Of a stretch of DNA of 64,000 nucleotides, positions 1 to 13,193 are shown in pieces. Source of the stretch: Lineus longissimus (lineage: Eukaryota > Nemertea > Pilidiophora > Heteronemertea > Lineidae); NCBI RefSeq assembly GCF_910592395.1, contig NC_088323.1:2170001-2234000 (forward strand), read 5' to 3'. Within the stretch, counting starts at the first letter, position 1. Each line of letters opens with the position of its first letter. The translations under genes and the position numbers were made by a program. Under the pieces are notes generated by a model. That model saw only the letters and a program-made list of their open reading frames with translations, was not told where the DNA came from and searched no databases.

Positions 1-1971
1 GATCGGATCGTCTGCTTTATATTCAACGCTCGAGATACGGACCTTTAGCGGCCCCATCGTGGCATTACATAATCACCTCTGCATTGTTGGAATACATGCA
101 CACATGAAACCACGCACCATTCAAACACATATTTATTGGTGACTTCTGTGCTGCCCCCCCCCCCCCCCCCCCGCTACGCCCCTGAACATGTACATCCAAA
201 TTTTGTGCAAAGCCAAGCATGCAGAATTGGGTCGTTGGCTGCGACCCTCAACCGATGTGGCTTAAACGAGGCACAATGTATTATTTACATGGGAAACAAT
301 GCTTTATTTCAACCAATGTGCTTCAGCTATGTCATAGGCCTACGACGTCTTAAAATTCGCACCACAGAGTCGGGACGGCTCCTGGCCTGTTTCCACAAGA
401 ATGGGCTCATATCCACCAACTAGGGTTCATGGGTTGTGGATGCTCGTCCGGACATAGGCGTGTTGTAGTTGTCTTGTTTCGCCCGAAACATATGACACAT
501 CACCGGTATCCCTCATTTAGCTGGTTACTCGTGCCTCATCCAGCTGGTTATCGTCTTGGCAAGCATCTTTCCCATCATACCTAGCGCGATTTCCGGTTTA
601 AGGAGCAATTTCCGGTTACGTGGATTTGTGAAAAAAGACCAATAAAGTCAACATTATGAGAGAACTACGAGCTCGATTCCATCATTTTCGATATCTCTCT
701 ACCATAAATGACTTCTTTAATGACAAATGATGCTGAGCATGTTGAGAACAAAGGTACATGGTCGAAAAACCTTGGCAAATGTCTCCCCAAAATGTTCCTA
801 CGCCGAACAGTCGAACACCGACTCAAAAGATACCCTGGTGTTGATTGAGGTGGTTGTTGGGGCCAAGTTGAAGTCCATTTCCTAACCGTAATGAATGATA
901 TTTTTTCTGCCGGACTTTCAAGCAGACTTTCAAACGTATGGGGCCTATATCGCAGCTACAGAATGTGTCAACATACCAGAACACAGAGACTGAAGAGTCA
1001 GTGGAGAGTATGACATCATACATGAGATTGTGCATTTCACCAGGATCAAAGGGTTGCACTCGCTGTGCAGTGACTAGTGCCTACTGGCATTTCCAGAATT
1101 TGGCTTGGGCCATTAGACTAGTAGAATAGAAGGTTAAAATTTACAATCCCCGATCGGAAATGACGTAGTTTGATCGCATTCAACTATAAATCAATTGAGC
1201 AGTGGTGCTTGTTAGTCAACCGATGACCTTTTTTTGGGGTGTGATCGGGGATTGTAAACTCGTTCCGAATAGAATTGTTGTTGTATTTCTGTGATGCGCT
1301 CCAGCACTAAGTGATACTGGGTAATGGTATCACAGACCATTCTCTCCAGTAAGGCGGCTGAGCTGTAGGCATACGTATTAAACTTAGTTCCCTCTAATTT
1401 TCCAATTTCATGATCTACTCTACATGTATTCTCTAGCCAGGTTTCCTTTTGGGTTTTTCATCAAGGGTGTGTTCTGAGTCTTGGGCAGACATTCACTTCC
1501 TCGTTTGAAATCTTTCATACTTTTAGTATTAGTTGTAAGGTTTGCCCTAATTCTATTGATTGAAATCAATTGACACTTTTTAAATGTGACATGTCTAGTA
1601 TGTGTACCTAAATTTTACAAGATAATCACTTCTCCGTAAGCTTCGTATGTGTCATACCAAAAATCTATGGCTGAGGTCAGAGGGTGACCTCTTTACATGT
1701 CCATGAGGTAAAGATATGGGTGCAAAATCCAAATACAATGTCATCTCCTTGAGTAGGACATTGTTTCAACCACTGTCGGGTCTTTCTATTACACATGGCT
1801 TGTCTTATCTCGTCAGTGCTAGACTAGGCTGGTTCTCTGTGACGTATTTCTTAACGCAATGCGGCAGTTTTGTCCTATATAAGCTTTGAAGAAGATGTCT
1901 GTGGTATCAGTCAAACCAAGAGCTTCTCTTAAACTGGTCAAGTCTTCTCAAGATCTTATCGCATATAAGCG
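1..1971. other. No gene recognised; 5' flank of the aquaporin gene
   Basis: I see no coding exon here. The longest open frames are short, have no family resemblance, and one runs through a poly-C tract near 155-172. A 16-bp perfect inverted repeat (1140-1155 and 1243-1258, unit TTTACAATCCCCGATC) bounds a segment of about 120 bp that looks like a small foldback element. The right end of the stretch is the promoter region of the aquaporin gene. Confidence 0.6.
1876..1882 (+). promoter_or_regulatory. Candidate TATA box of the aquaporin gene
   Basis: TATATAA lies 90 nt upstream of the chosen ATG at 1972. A start of transcription about 30 nt downstream would give a 5' leader of roughly 60 nt and would leave out the upstream ATG at 1895. 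That ATG opens a 35-codon frame overlapping the true start. This rests on sequence match and spacing only. Confidence 0.45.
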
Positions 1972-4900
1972 ATGGACAGCTCCAAGATTTCTGTGCCTAT
2001 GAACTTGGACAATCTTTTAATGAGCCGTAACATGGACCTACTGCCGCTGGGTGAGACGTGCAACTCTAATCTGACCAAAGGCTCCACAGATTCTGTAAGT
2101 GTACACTTCAATTTTGATTTCTTACATTCTCGTCGGGGAGGCGACTGACTCTCCAAGTTTCAAATTTAGTTTTCTGAGGGTTCAAGTAAAGGGATTGAGT
2201 GCAAAATCGTGTGTTCATTTCTGTTTGGAGGTTTTGTGCATCTTTGAGTGGCATTTTGAAGCAGTTCCCAGAGGGTAACCACGAGTATTGAGATGTTGTT
2301 GTGTATCATGACTGCTTGGCGTCCTCGTCGATGTGTATCTGTCAGTACAGTGATTTGAGAAAGAGATAAGCATTTTACTACTGATAATGCTCCAATGGTA
2401 CATGTGCACATCTTGTATCCTCCAGTGTATTCCGATTCAATCTCCTTCCATTGCTGTGTATTGATATCACAGCTGTGAAGTGAGCATATGAATGTAATAA
2501 TCACATTCATTATGTTGCAGACTTGTCTCTTTGTTATTGATTGGCATTCTTGTTCAAACATGTATCTGGGTGGATTATTCTACTCTTACTGATTGGTTAG
2601 TTGGCTCTGAAGCAATTCTGATGATTGTACACACCCCCATTCATTCAAATCGAGGGAGAATCGTCTTGTTCTCTGTCTAAATATTTGCGGCTCTAATCCT
2701 TTTTGTCACAGCGCATTACCGTTCTTGTCATCGGAATCTTATGGTGCCTGATTTTATTCTACAATGGTGCAGACAATCGTGATAGGCTGTTAGAACTTTT
2801 GTCTTGTTTAGATTATGCCTTGGATGCACTAGGCCTTTAGGCTGCAAGGGAAAATGATGTGATTGTTTCAATCAGTTCCAGCTGTCATTTAAAGAAGGCT
2901 CTTACATTGATCATCATCACCTGTTCACCTGTTAGGTTGATTAATTTTGTCAGTGATTGAGACCTGCCACATGATAATCATATTCATAACTTGATAGTTT
3001 TAGACTCGGGACATATGGCAAAACAGTGCAGTTGGTGACTGGTGGGATAACATACAAAAACTGGTCCAATATGGCTCAAATTTATGGAGTTGAGGACTGA
3101 TTGACAATTTGAAGTATTCTGATTCTTGAGAGAAGAGTATTAATCAACTGAAGGATCAACATTTGGATAATCTTACACGAACCAACTTCTTTGTATTTGC
3201 CCTGAAGAGTTGATGCCATAGTTCGTGTCAGTAGGATTTGGAACGCCCATGCCGGTCTGCCAGTAAATTACTAAAGAATGCTTCAGGGTATCAGAAGACC
3301 AGTTGGAAGTTGTCAATGCACACCAGTACAAATATGCTTTGCAGTTCAGAGCTGTCAAGAAGTTTATTTAGTGTATCATAAAAACTATCAGGTAAAGAAT
3401 CTTCCTTTGTGTTTTTACCACTTCATAAGATATGAGGCCTATCTTTATTTTATTGTCACAAGTGATGGTTGATATGCTGTCTTCTTTCAATGGCCTGTAG
3501 TTCAGCCAATTTTACCCAAAGTTTGCCCAAAGCCTCTATATCTGCGGTGACATCAGCCATCTTTGCAACTCATCCATACTAATTAAATTGTTCCATTACA
3601 GATGTTCTACCAAGACATATTCCAGGTTTGTGCTACGAATTTCGGAATGTTGACATTTTTCATGTTCTTATTTAAAACAGTGCTTCAGCTTGTGGATGCA
3701 CGTAAATTTGAGGTGCACTAGAATCCAGAGAATGTTCAGACTCTTCTGCCGTCTTCCCTTGGCCAGATCATTGTTCAGATTGTACCTTTGCCCCTCCCTC
3801 GAGCACCCGAACATTGCTCAGATTGCTATGCATCAATATTTATGGAGTTCTGTAAGGATGAAAGCTTTTTTGGTTTGGTTCTCCAGTGTTTAGATGACCA
3901 GGGTATTGATGGGGGATAAAATTTGAATTATAATCAAAATCAAAAGATATTTGGGTTTGACCAAATTTTGACGTCAACGCACTCGAGAACCAAACCATTA
4001 AAAGACGACTCGTCTAATTGTAACCAATCCAAAAGAAATGTACCTGTTCAAGTTGAACCTACGTGTGGCCAGGGTGTTGGAAATTTCAAACTCACTGATT
4101 TAGTGACAATTCTACCTGAAATTACTCACAGTTGATGGCTTGTATTTTATCCCAGTCTTGCATGTTGTGTCAATGTTGCCTGATGTTCAAATATTACATT
4201 ACTTATGTACATTATTTGAAGCTTTGAGCTTTTAGGATTAGGCCGTTGTGCCGAAGGGTGATTTTATTCTTTTCTCCTGGTAGTAATCCCATCAGTGTTT
4301 CATCGAAGTGGAGAATCTTCAAGACGGTGCATTGTCATACTACTGTAAATCCTTTTATTTTACGAACCTTACATTCTCACGATTTTAAAAATCTTTTTAC
4401 GTCGCAAAAATGTTTGGAATTTAATGGTTTCTGCCTTGGAAAATGCACCCATTCGCAGATATAAATGGAAGCAAAATCGGAAATGGTATTTTTTTGAAAA
4501 ATAAAGGGGTTTACAGTATTTGCCACTTCGACAAAACAGCTATGAAATTGTGTATTTTTAGGGTTTTAGTTTGTTTGATTTTGGTGTGGTGGTTCTTGTT
4601 TCTTTTGCTTCTGTTTGTTTGCTTTCACTTCACATTTTAATAGAAGTATCATTATTTCATAATCATAAGAAGACGATTTGTTTGAAATTGCTCCGCTCTC
4701 AACTGTCATCTTTGTTGCAATCAGTTCCTCTTCCAGGAATGAAGGGCCTGGTTCATTTGTCAAGTTTATGTTTTCCTTGTTTGCCTGAACTAAACAAACG
4801 AACACCCCTCACGGAATGGCCTTTCGCCTGCCTTTCAAAAACGCTCATGAAATATTTTGATTAATTTCTTCAGTTCTGTTACATAACCTGAGATGGGCTT

Positions 4901-6262
4901 TTGGAACTCCAGAATTTAGGATGGAAACTTGTGCATCTCCTTTCAGTCTGCTCACTGCAGAGAAAACCCATTGGTTCAACATGTTCAAAAGAGACAAGAA
5001 GATTTAGTTTCCTGTAAAATGTTTATGAGTTTTTCCGACATTATACTCATGTCCTTTGTTTATTTATCTTCAGGTCGTTTGGGCGCGTCTCTGGGATGCC
5101 CTCCTCGGCAGCAAACCACACCCGGTCATCCGAGACTACCACATCATCGTCACCATCTTCTACATATTCTTCACGATCACATTATGCCGACTCCTACGAC
5201 TCCTAAACAAAAGATTCGCACCGAAGCCAGTCCAGGAACTGATAGGGGACATTCTTGCAACATTCCAGTGTTTATCTTGTGGACTTGAGAATGGCATGGT
5301 ACGCAAGGCGTATGGAATGGGCGCATACTGTGTCCAGACCTTTTTTCTTGGACTGTGGTCCCAATGGACCCTAGAGGGAAGCTCCGGAAACCCTGTCCGC
5401 AGCTTCATCAAGTTGGTGGAAGGAAAACGAAAGCTTCTGCCGTCTTTACTGCATATGACCTGCCAGATGATAGCCGGAATCGTCGCCTACCATTATGCTC
5501 GTACCGTCTGGTATTTCGAACTCTCAAGTGAGCATATTGCCCGTCGCCTCCGAGATGCCGAGTGTTACTCAGATCTGAACGTTCCCGTCATGATGGGACT
5601 TTTCATTGAACTCGCCGCCACTGTCATCGATGTCCTGGTATCCAAGACGACCACGAAAAAATTCATGTTTGAGAGATATGAACAATTCGCCAAGGGAGTT
5701 TTTAGTATCTGTATGACAATTTGTGGTAAGTTTGAAACAAGACTATTAGAGCGTGGTTAAAAAATTTGTGAGTAAATGGATGTGACCCCTCTGGATTTCT
5801 CCAGATCCCAGATTGTTTTTGTTTTTTATTGACAAAAGACTTGAGATAAGTTATATGTTTTGTCCGTAATTAGTGTGACCACTTTAAAATGGTTTTGGTA
5901 ATTGCTACCCTTATAATGTTATGATACCAATCAGTTTAAAAACTGGTTTTATTGAACGTTATTTCCGTCCTGTTTCAGGCCTGAATCTCACTGGTATGTA
6001 CCTGAATCCTGCAAATGCTACAATCCAAACTTACGGTTGCCGTGGCAACTCAAGAGCCGAGTACATCGTCGTTTACTGGTGCGGCCCCCTCATTGGTGCA
6101 GCCATTGGAATCTTCGTACACCAGAAGTTACGCCAAGCTTACCTAGCGCTAAAACGGTCCTTCCAAGCATCTCCAGATCTGACCAGATGTGGTGCCACTT
6201 TCGAAGAAAACAGAAATGTTACAGATTCTGCCAATGATGTGGAAACAAAGAAAGACTTGTGA
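1972..6262 (+). CDS. Unorthodox aquaporin, AQP11/AQP12 class
   Basis: Three exons: 1972-2094, 5074-5725 and 5979-6262, giving 352 residues. Exon 1 ends in phase 0 at TCT|gtaagt, and the long first intron (about 3 kb) ends in ttatcttcag. The protein has several hydrophobic segments. The first pore-loop motif reads SSGNPVRSF (NPV instead of NPA) and the second reads MYLNPANA. A degenerate first box with an intact second NPA is typical of the AQP11/12 'superaquaporin' group, as are the ELIGDILATFQ helix and the VYWCGPLIGAAIG helix after the second box. Family members sit in intracellular membranes and pass water, glycerol or peroxide; substrate cannot be told here. The N-terminal leader and charged C-terminal tail make it longer than the human forms (about 270-295 residues). 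The exon 1 assignment is inferred from splice signals and phase. Confidence 0.85.
4341..4518. mobile_element. Foldback element (MITE) with TACTGTAAA termini
   Basis: The left end reads TACTGTAAATCCTTTTATTT. The right end is its inverted counterpart, beginning TACTGTAAACCCCTTTATTT on the minus strand. The element is about 178 bp, lies in intron 1 of the aquaporin gene and has no coding capacity. A second element with the same terminal sequence lies at 48783-48899. Confidence 0.6.
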
Positions 6263-8802
6263 TACGTGATTACAGACTTTAGAGAGAAATAATTTGACCA
6301 AAACTGTGATGTTTTATACAAAGTGTCAATGCCTAGTCATTCCAATTTTTATGAGCTTGAGGTCTGTATTTTCTGCGAGGGTTTTTTGCAGAGTGGACCA
6401 AATATGATTTGAAGTCATGGTCCTGGTGGACTTCAATGTTTTAACACAAGCCGAACCTGCTGTAAACCTGGAACTGTAACAGGCAAACATATCTGGGTTT
6501 ACAGTGTTGTTAGATGATTGTTGCAAGGCTGCATTTACTTTTGACAGAAGTAAATTTGGATAGGGCGGGCATTTTGTGATTTCCAGAACACATTGTCTGT
6601 GGCCATTCATTGTAAAATGGCTGCAGACGATGGATTTTGTCGTAGATCAAGTTTACTTGAAGGAATCACTTTTCTGAATGGCTCCTCTAACATTGGTTCG
6701 TGCCTGACATATTTTGAATATGGAGAATAGTCCTTCCATTAAACAGAGTGAGAAGTTCATATGAAAGTTTTCTATCCACGGCTGTCGGCCCAATGGGACC
6801 ATGTTTGCTTTCACCTTTATTTATTATTTGATACTCCATGCTTTTATTGTATCCACTCCTTATTTATTCCTCTCGCTATCTTTGATAATACTCACACAAA
6901 AAAGACATTCCTTGTACCCCGTATTCAAGATTAGGGACTGACTATCCATACATGTAGTTATTGAAGACCTACTTCATTTCATCCAAAAAGTTAAAACTTG
7001 AACATGAATTCAAAAAAATTCCAATCATGTGAATACACGCTGAAGGTCAATTTGAACCAACTGATATTATTTTACTATAAATGTCAAGTTTTCGAAAATT
7101 TACATGCATAGCAAATGCATTTCATTTCTATTTACCTGAGCCACAGGGAAATGCAATGAATGGTGTAGGTCTCTGTGGTGGGGGTGTTTTGTGAGGCTAT
7201 GAGTGGTCTGGTGAGGGAATATCAGAATATGGTATTGATGAACCCATAACACAAAACAGTGTATATTTTACCCAAGTGTTCGTTGATGAGTAAACTAGTT
7301 CCATAAGTATGTGAACAAGTACATGTATGACTATGAGGGTTCATCCATATCAAGTTCTGATCATAATTATTCGATGTGTATGTGGGTTTGGTTCTGGAAC
7401 AAACAAGTTGTACAACATAATATCACCAAGATAAAAGTTTCAAATAGTTTTTGACATCTATCCTGATGCTCCAAACTGACTATGAATGAGGTCATTATCA
7501 TGTGATTTACATGTATCTCTATTACTTGCTCTTGGTTGGGTGGGTAATGGGCGATATTTAGAGACAGCGGTTTTGGGGACTTTGGTAATTTCGTATGGAT
7601 GCGTGCAGACAACATCTGAGCCGAAAACATTTTGAAGCAGTTTTTCTCAATCAAACTTATGTTCCCTCACTATTCAATTTGCTCTTATCGCAGACAAAGC
7701 TTGGCTCACTGGTGGTAGTAGATGTTGTATAAACAGGCTTTTCTCTGCAAGAAACGACGATCTGTGAGAATGATCTGAACAATTTGCCTTAGTGATTATC
7801 ATGTTAACAATGCTCAATTTATTTCTTTAATCTTAAAGTGATTCGTGTCATATTATCAGTAATTGTAATGCTTGTAGAAAGTGACAATGCCACTTCCTTC
7901 TTCATTTGATCACTTTTTTTTTTCTTTTTTCTTTGCGATGAGCAATAGATAGGTTGCTCAGTACAGATAACTGATAACTTCTCATAGCAATATCATGTGT
8001 CATTGATCCAAGGTCAAAATCGTCAAAGGCTGGACTTTGGGGTTTAATTGTTAATGGCCCCATTTCTGAATAGACGTAGGTGGATGAGTTATAACTAAGA
8101 TATTGGGTCATCTTTCTAATCTTTCAGGTGTGAATGAATAACTTGAAATAGTTACCACCAAATAATAGATATTTTACTGCGTGTGATTATTCTTTTGTCC
8201 TGGCATATTTCAATGTGTTTGACTTTTCGATGGGAACAGTGTCCCATGTTACAGTCCCATGTCACATTCATGTTTCATCATATTTATTGGATTGTATTTT
8301 TGTTAAAAAAGAAAAAAGTATTAAACTGCCTAGTAATTGTTATCTACTTTAATGTTATGTTGATTTATTGTTTGTTTAGATGGAAAGGGGTTAAATATTA
8401 CCAAGGATTAGTCTTCGTTAATTCTTGATACAACAAAGGCAAAGGCATGTAAATGTTATTCACTCTCTCCCTGTGTTTAACCCCTAAACTGATCAGTCTA
8501 CCTTACTACTAGTTTAGTTTCTGACGTAGTCCCTGACTCACATGACTAGTCTCCATACTGGTCAGTCTATAAGGCCTCATCGCTATGAGACCTAATGGTT
8601 TAAATATGTGCATACAGCAATGCAAGGACAATGTCACAATCTAAAAATTTGAGACGTTTCGTTGCACCAATTACCGAGTGGCGGCAGCACTTCCTGGTGG
8701 GGCGAAACAGAACTCGGTCACTGGAGCAAGATTGCCCAAAGTGTTTACAGAAGCCAATGATTGTTCTTGACTGTTTTCCTGATTAAGTCATTTTCAATCA
8801 TT
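6263..8802. other. Intergenic region, no gene seen
   Basis: This holds the 3' flank of the aquaporin gene and the 5' flank of the aldo-keto reductase gene. Open frames are short and AT-rich, and none resembles a known family. I found no convincing AATAAA shortly after the aquaporin stop codon, so the transcript end is not placed. Confidence 0.6.
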
Positions 8803-11741
8803 ATGGAGCGCGTCAACTTGCCAGGCAGTGACATTAGTGTATCACAAATATGTGTAGGAGCATGGCAGATGAATGATGGCCAAATGGATGGGTCAAAAAC
8901 ATGGGAAGGCCAACCTTTTGAGGTAGGTTACAAGGGGGGCGGAACCAGACCATGAATCACCATTTTGCCAAAGAATGCAGACTCAATTTGGTCTCTCACA
9001 AAACATCAATTTTCTCCATATTTTCACAAGATATTTAGATATGCAGTTGTATATATTGCCAGGAAGTGATATCAAGCTGCCTCATGTATGTGTTGGTTGC
9101 TGGCAAATGAAGAATGGATGCAAAGATCGCTTTGGAACTTGCCGAGGTTCGTTGCACTGACTTCTCAACGTCACCGTGTGTCACTCCGGCTAGGTTTTTA
9201 CTCCTCCCAGCCTGGGAGCCCATCAGAATTGCTCAGGGTTGGAGGACAGAGTACACCCCTAGATGTAGCAATGATATTGACTTGTAGCTTCCTCTTGACT
9301 GGTGTGATGAGTGATGACCAGTTGTATACTCGTATATCGTACTAATTACTATAGTAGCTTTTAGCGTTTAGTAAGTAGGCCTATAGGCCTACCAGTACCA
9401 CTTCCACTGCCCAGGGAAGAAAGGGTTTGGGAAAAAGTGAGAAATCCTTCAACAATTAATAGATGATGCTATACTTTCCAGGTATCCAAGGAAATCGTCG
9501 ACAAAGCGTTTCAATGTGGCATTAACTTCTTTGATACAGCTGAGGTAATATATTTCATACTGTATAATTAACCAAGAAGAATGAGACAATAAATAAACCC
9601 TGTGATATCCAACCAATATGCCTTCAATTGTGCATACACCAGGTGAGATCGCGGAAACACACCATCTTCACAATATTCACATGTTCACGTTCAAATACCC
9701 TAGACAATGGCTCTACAGAGTGAGACACTGACTGGCTTATTTGACCGTAAATACCTGCTGCAAAGATGCTTCATTTCCCCGACCGTAGGTGACATAATCA
9801 TATTCAGCTAGGAGGCCAACTTTAGTAAATAAGTATTTACTTCCTTGACAATGATATGCACATAGCTTACTTTCCTGAGGTTGAACTTTACAATGGCATC
9901 ACTTCTTGTTTCAGGCATATTTGAACTCGGAGAATGTCTTAGGTCGAATCATGGCAGGGAGGCGGAAAGATGCCGTTATTGCCACAAAGTTTGGTTACAG
10001 AGGTGGGAAGAAGACGTACTACACTGCTCGGGATGTGGAAGAGTCGCTTAGCAACAGCCTTAGGAACCTTCAGACAGATTATATAGACCTTTACCAGGTT
10101 AGTGTCAAATGAGAATTACTGTGATCTAGATTGGAAAACGCTATCATACAAAGAAGATATTCTTGATGCAAGCAGGGGCATATAGCATCATGACTGACTC
10201 TTTTTACATTTTATCTCAGGTTCATTGGCCAAACATCATCCCTGCGTCTGAATTGGAAGGGGTCGTAGCTGAACTGAAGCGTCAACAAGCCAAGGGTACC
10301 ATTCGTGGTTACAGCGTTTGTAACTTTGGTGTCAAGAGCCTTCAAGCCATGCTAGATGCCGGTGGAAAACCGTTGACCAATCAGGTATGGTGAGCCCTTT
10401 TCAAGCCAAGTCCACAGCCTGCAGATTACACTTACAGTTCACTGGACTGCTGGAGGGATCTATAACATGCCCTTGCATATAGACAGTCAAGAAATAATCT
10501 CAGACTATCAATCAATAAAGGTAGGCCTACCAATGGTAGATGACTTTCATGAACGATTCATGTGACCCTCTTGGTTACAGATGTCGCTATGTCCTTACAG
10601 AATCAAAAATTCTGCATTTATCATTGTTCTATTCTTTGTCTAGGTTGGTTATAACTTGCTGTGGAGGGGGGTTGAATATGAAATCATACCCAAGTGTGCT
10701 GAGAACAACATCAGCATCTTACCATACTCACCGCTGCAACAAGGGCTTCTGTCAGGCAGATTCAAGACTGCTGATGATGTACCGGAGGGCAGGAGGAGAA
10801 CTAAACATTTCAAAGGGACGAGGTTTGTCTGTCTATGTAATTCTCTCTCCAGCTTTTATAAAGTAGGGCTACTTGAGGTTACAGATTTTGCACCTGTGAG
10901 GATGGGGTCCTTAATTCCTCTGGCTGAGACACTTTGCGGCAATAATACCTGTATCAAAACCTCTTATGCACACGAGGAAGATGTATTTGAAGTAAATTGA
11001 TTTGCCCTTGGTCAGTCTCGTGCCACGTTGTACCCTAATGAGAAGTTCTTCCAATACGATTTCAGCACATCATTGAGCAGGCATGGTGGAGACGGTGCTG
11101 AAAAAGAAACATTCCAGGTCAGTGCAACAGCTTCGTGGACATGTTGATTTTCTTGAGTTTGATATGAAACCTATTGCAGGGTAATTGTGTCCGATCGTAA
11201 TCGACAACCAGACGTCTTGGAGCCCTTCAGACAAAAGGGTGTAAGATCAGTCATTGCTACACCAGAGTGCCTCTGCAGGACCGATTGAAGCAGTTGCTCA
11301 ACCCCTATTTTTATCATTTTTACTACAGGCTATTGAAAGATTGAGAGAGATATGTCGTGATACTGGTATAGAGGATATGACGACAATGGCTTTGTCCTGG
11401 TTGTGCCAGCAAGACCGAGTCTCCTCTGTAATCACTGGTGCTAGGACCCCGCAACAGGTTGAGGCAAATTCTAAGATCGTCAAGTTGTCACAGGTAGGTT
11501 ATACAAAACTAATAAACAATTTCAGGTAACATAATTGCCGATGACTGCTGTCTCACATAAGATTGAAAACGGCACCCTAAAAGTTTAGAGAAATATCAAT
11601 ACTTTCTATCTTTTGAAGTCATTTCTACTCTATTTTTAGGACATTGTGAAGCAGCTTGATGCTGGCACCGATGAGTTGAAAGCTATATTTGGAGGAGATG
11701 CCGATTTGTGGGCACCACCTACAAATCAGAGGATTGTCTAA
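8803..11741 (+). CDS. Aldo-keto reductase (AKR superfamily)
   Basis: Eight exons: 8803-8922, 9482-9544, 9915-10097, 10220-10384, 10644-10822, 11066-11117, 11329-11493 and 11640-11741. All have GT-AG borders and the sum encodes 342 residues. The full AKR catalytic tetrad is present: Asp58 (FFDTAE), Tyr63 (AEAYL), Lys86 (ATKFGY) and His124 (VHWPN). The late exon reading SRHGGDGAEKETFQ and the ITGARTPQQVEAN segment resemble the NADP-binding end of AKRs close to bacterial YajO/Tas-type enzymes rather than vertebrate AKR1. The expected activity is NAD(P)H-dependent reduction of aldehydes or ketones, probably cytosolic because no targeting signal is seen. The substrate cannot be inferred. An AATAAA at 11877-11882 fits the transcript end. 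A decayed duplicate of exon 1 lies in intron 1. Confidence 0.9.
9041..9146 (+). pseudogene. Decayed duplicate of AKR exon 1
   Basis: This stretch in AKR intron 1 encodes ILPGSDIKLPHVCVGCWQMK, which closely matches LPGSDISVSQICVGAWQM of the real exon 1. The start codon at 9041 is open for about 35 codons. The donor at the matching place has become GAG|gttcgt and falls in phase 1, whereas exon 1 ends in phase 0. Use of this exon would therefore break the downstream frame, and the frame itself stops at 9158-9160. I read it as a tandem exon copy that is no longer used, although a recent alternative first exon cannot be excluded. Confidence 0.65.
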
Positions 11742-13193
11742 ATGAATGGTGGAGCTTCTTCACTTGGACATTGTCAGCTTGTTGGCGAGCCTTGATTATT
11801 CATAGGGACTTATTTGGTCCCCTCCATATGTCTAGGGTAGATTGAATATTGAATTAATGACAAAAATAATTTCTTCAATAAAACTTACAGAATGGTGCTA
11901 TTCATTATCATTTCCAAACTGGTCTGTATGTATTGATAAAAAAATCATGAAAACAACGAAAATAAAAAATTTGATTCATACGATGAACCAACTTGTTATG
12001 GTCTTATTCTGGCTTTTTGTGGAGCTTGTTGCTCCATTTGGGGTTGTTAGTTTCCAGAAAAGCATCTGTACATCTGACCCGGCAAGGAATGGTCTTTAGG
12101 GATGCTTGCCATGTGTTCCTTCAGTCTCCAAGCCTCGCCATTGTAAGGCTGCTAAGTGATACTAGCGTACATTTGCTATGGAGCAATTCTAGCTCTCCTC
12201 TGATTGGGAGATTTGTGTCCCTTGTTATTGCAACACAATTGGCTAGGTTACGAAACAGCTGTCTGTCTTTGAGGTTAGATTGTGACATTGTCCCTGGTCT
12301 GTCTGACCGTTGTTCCAGACACCAGGACCCCGTAAAATTAATTCAGATACGGAAGAATTACAGAATACGTGTCTGAACTACATGTTGACTGAGTGTGGCG
12401 TAGGCACCACCAACCACCATTGTTTTTGTCGCTACGGTCGACACTACGGCGCTTCCGGATACACGGCCGGAGCGGAATTCATCAAACTCTTCAACGATAA
12501 AAAAAAGATACCAGGAAATTCGAAAAATTTCGAAAACAAAAGATTAGCCTTTCATATTTCCGTTATTTCTCAACAAATGGAGCAAGAAGAAGATGAAAAT
12601 GAGTTCTATTTTGTAAAGGAACCAATAATGAAACAAATGAGAGAAAATCAAGCAGTCAGTTCGCCGGGAAGGCGAGGAATCCTCTGCGATTTGAACCAAC
12701 AACAAATGACTGGACCGAAAAATGAAAATCCTGCTTCTGCTCAACATGCCTGGGCTTGTCACAATGCAGTGGAAAAGGTCGGCTCGGACCTGTCCGTTGA
12801 TTGGTGTGTATCTTTGCAGAAAACGCAACTCTCCTCCTATTTGTAAAGGAATGAATACCAAGGTCAATGAGTCGGTTCACACTGGAAAGTGGCAACCGCT
12901 CCCCCCCCCCCCCCCCCGCCCAAAGGCAGAGTCCTCTGCATGCAGTTTCAACAAATATGGCGGGCAAATGAAAATTCTGCTTCTGACCCTTGCCTTGGCT
13001 TGTGAGATGCTCCCCTCTGATTCAGTGATTGCACCTTGTGCCCAGTGTTCTCAGTCTTACCTTTCTAAATGATTTGATGCTATCTATGAAGCTTGGGCAA
13101 ATAAAGATTATTCTATATTGTTGGAATATTCTAACCACAGATTAAATTGAACTGCAAAACCTTTGAATGACTGTATATTCTGTCCTCTTTCAG
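11742..13193. other. AKR 3' end and unresolved 5' region of the GTSE1-like gene
   Basis: AATAAA at 11877-11882 is the likely AKR polyadenylation signal. A probable promoter or leader of the next gene lies around 12430-12580: CTTCCGG (ETS-type) is followed by an ATG at 12577 opening MEQEEDENEFYF. No donor there gives the phase needed by the exon at 13194, so the first exon is not placed. Two imperfectly repeated segments (about 12660-12770 and 12930-13020) and a poly-C run (12901-12917) occupy the rest. Confidence 0.5.

Noticed and set aside
136..423. 95-codon open frame at the left edge
   Set aside because: It runs through a poly-C tract, has low complexity at its start, and shows no family resemblance or exon borders.
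1895..2002. Upstream ATG of the aquaporin gene as the true start
   Set aside because: It is out of frame with the exon and would close after 35 codons. If the TATA box at 1876 is used, it lies at or before the transcript start.
12577..12846. Open frame MEQEEDENEFYF... as first exon of the GTSE1-like gene
   Set aside because: It is an attractive acidic start, but the best donor (TTT|gtaaag) is phase 0 while the exon at 13194 needs phase 2. Most of the frame lies in a repeated segment. It is left as a possibility only.
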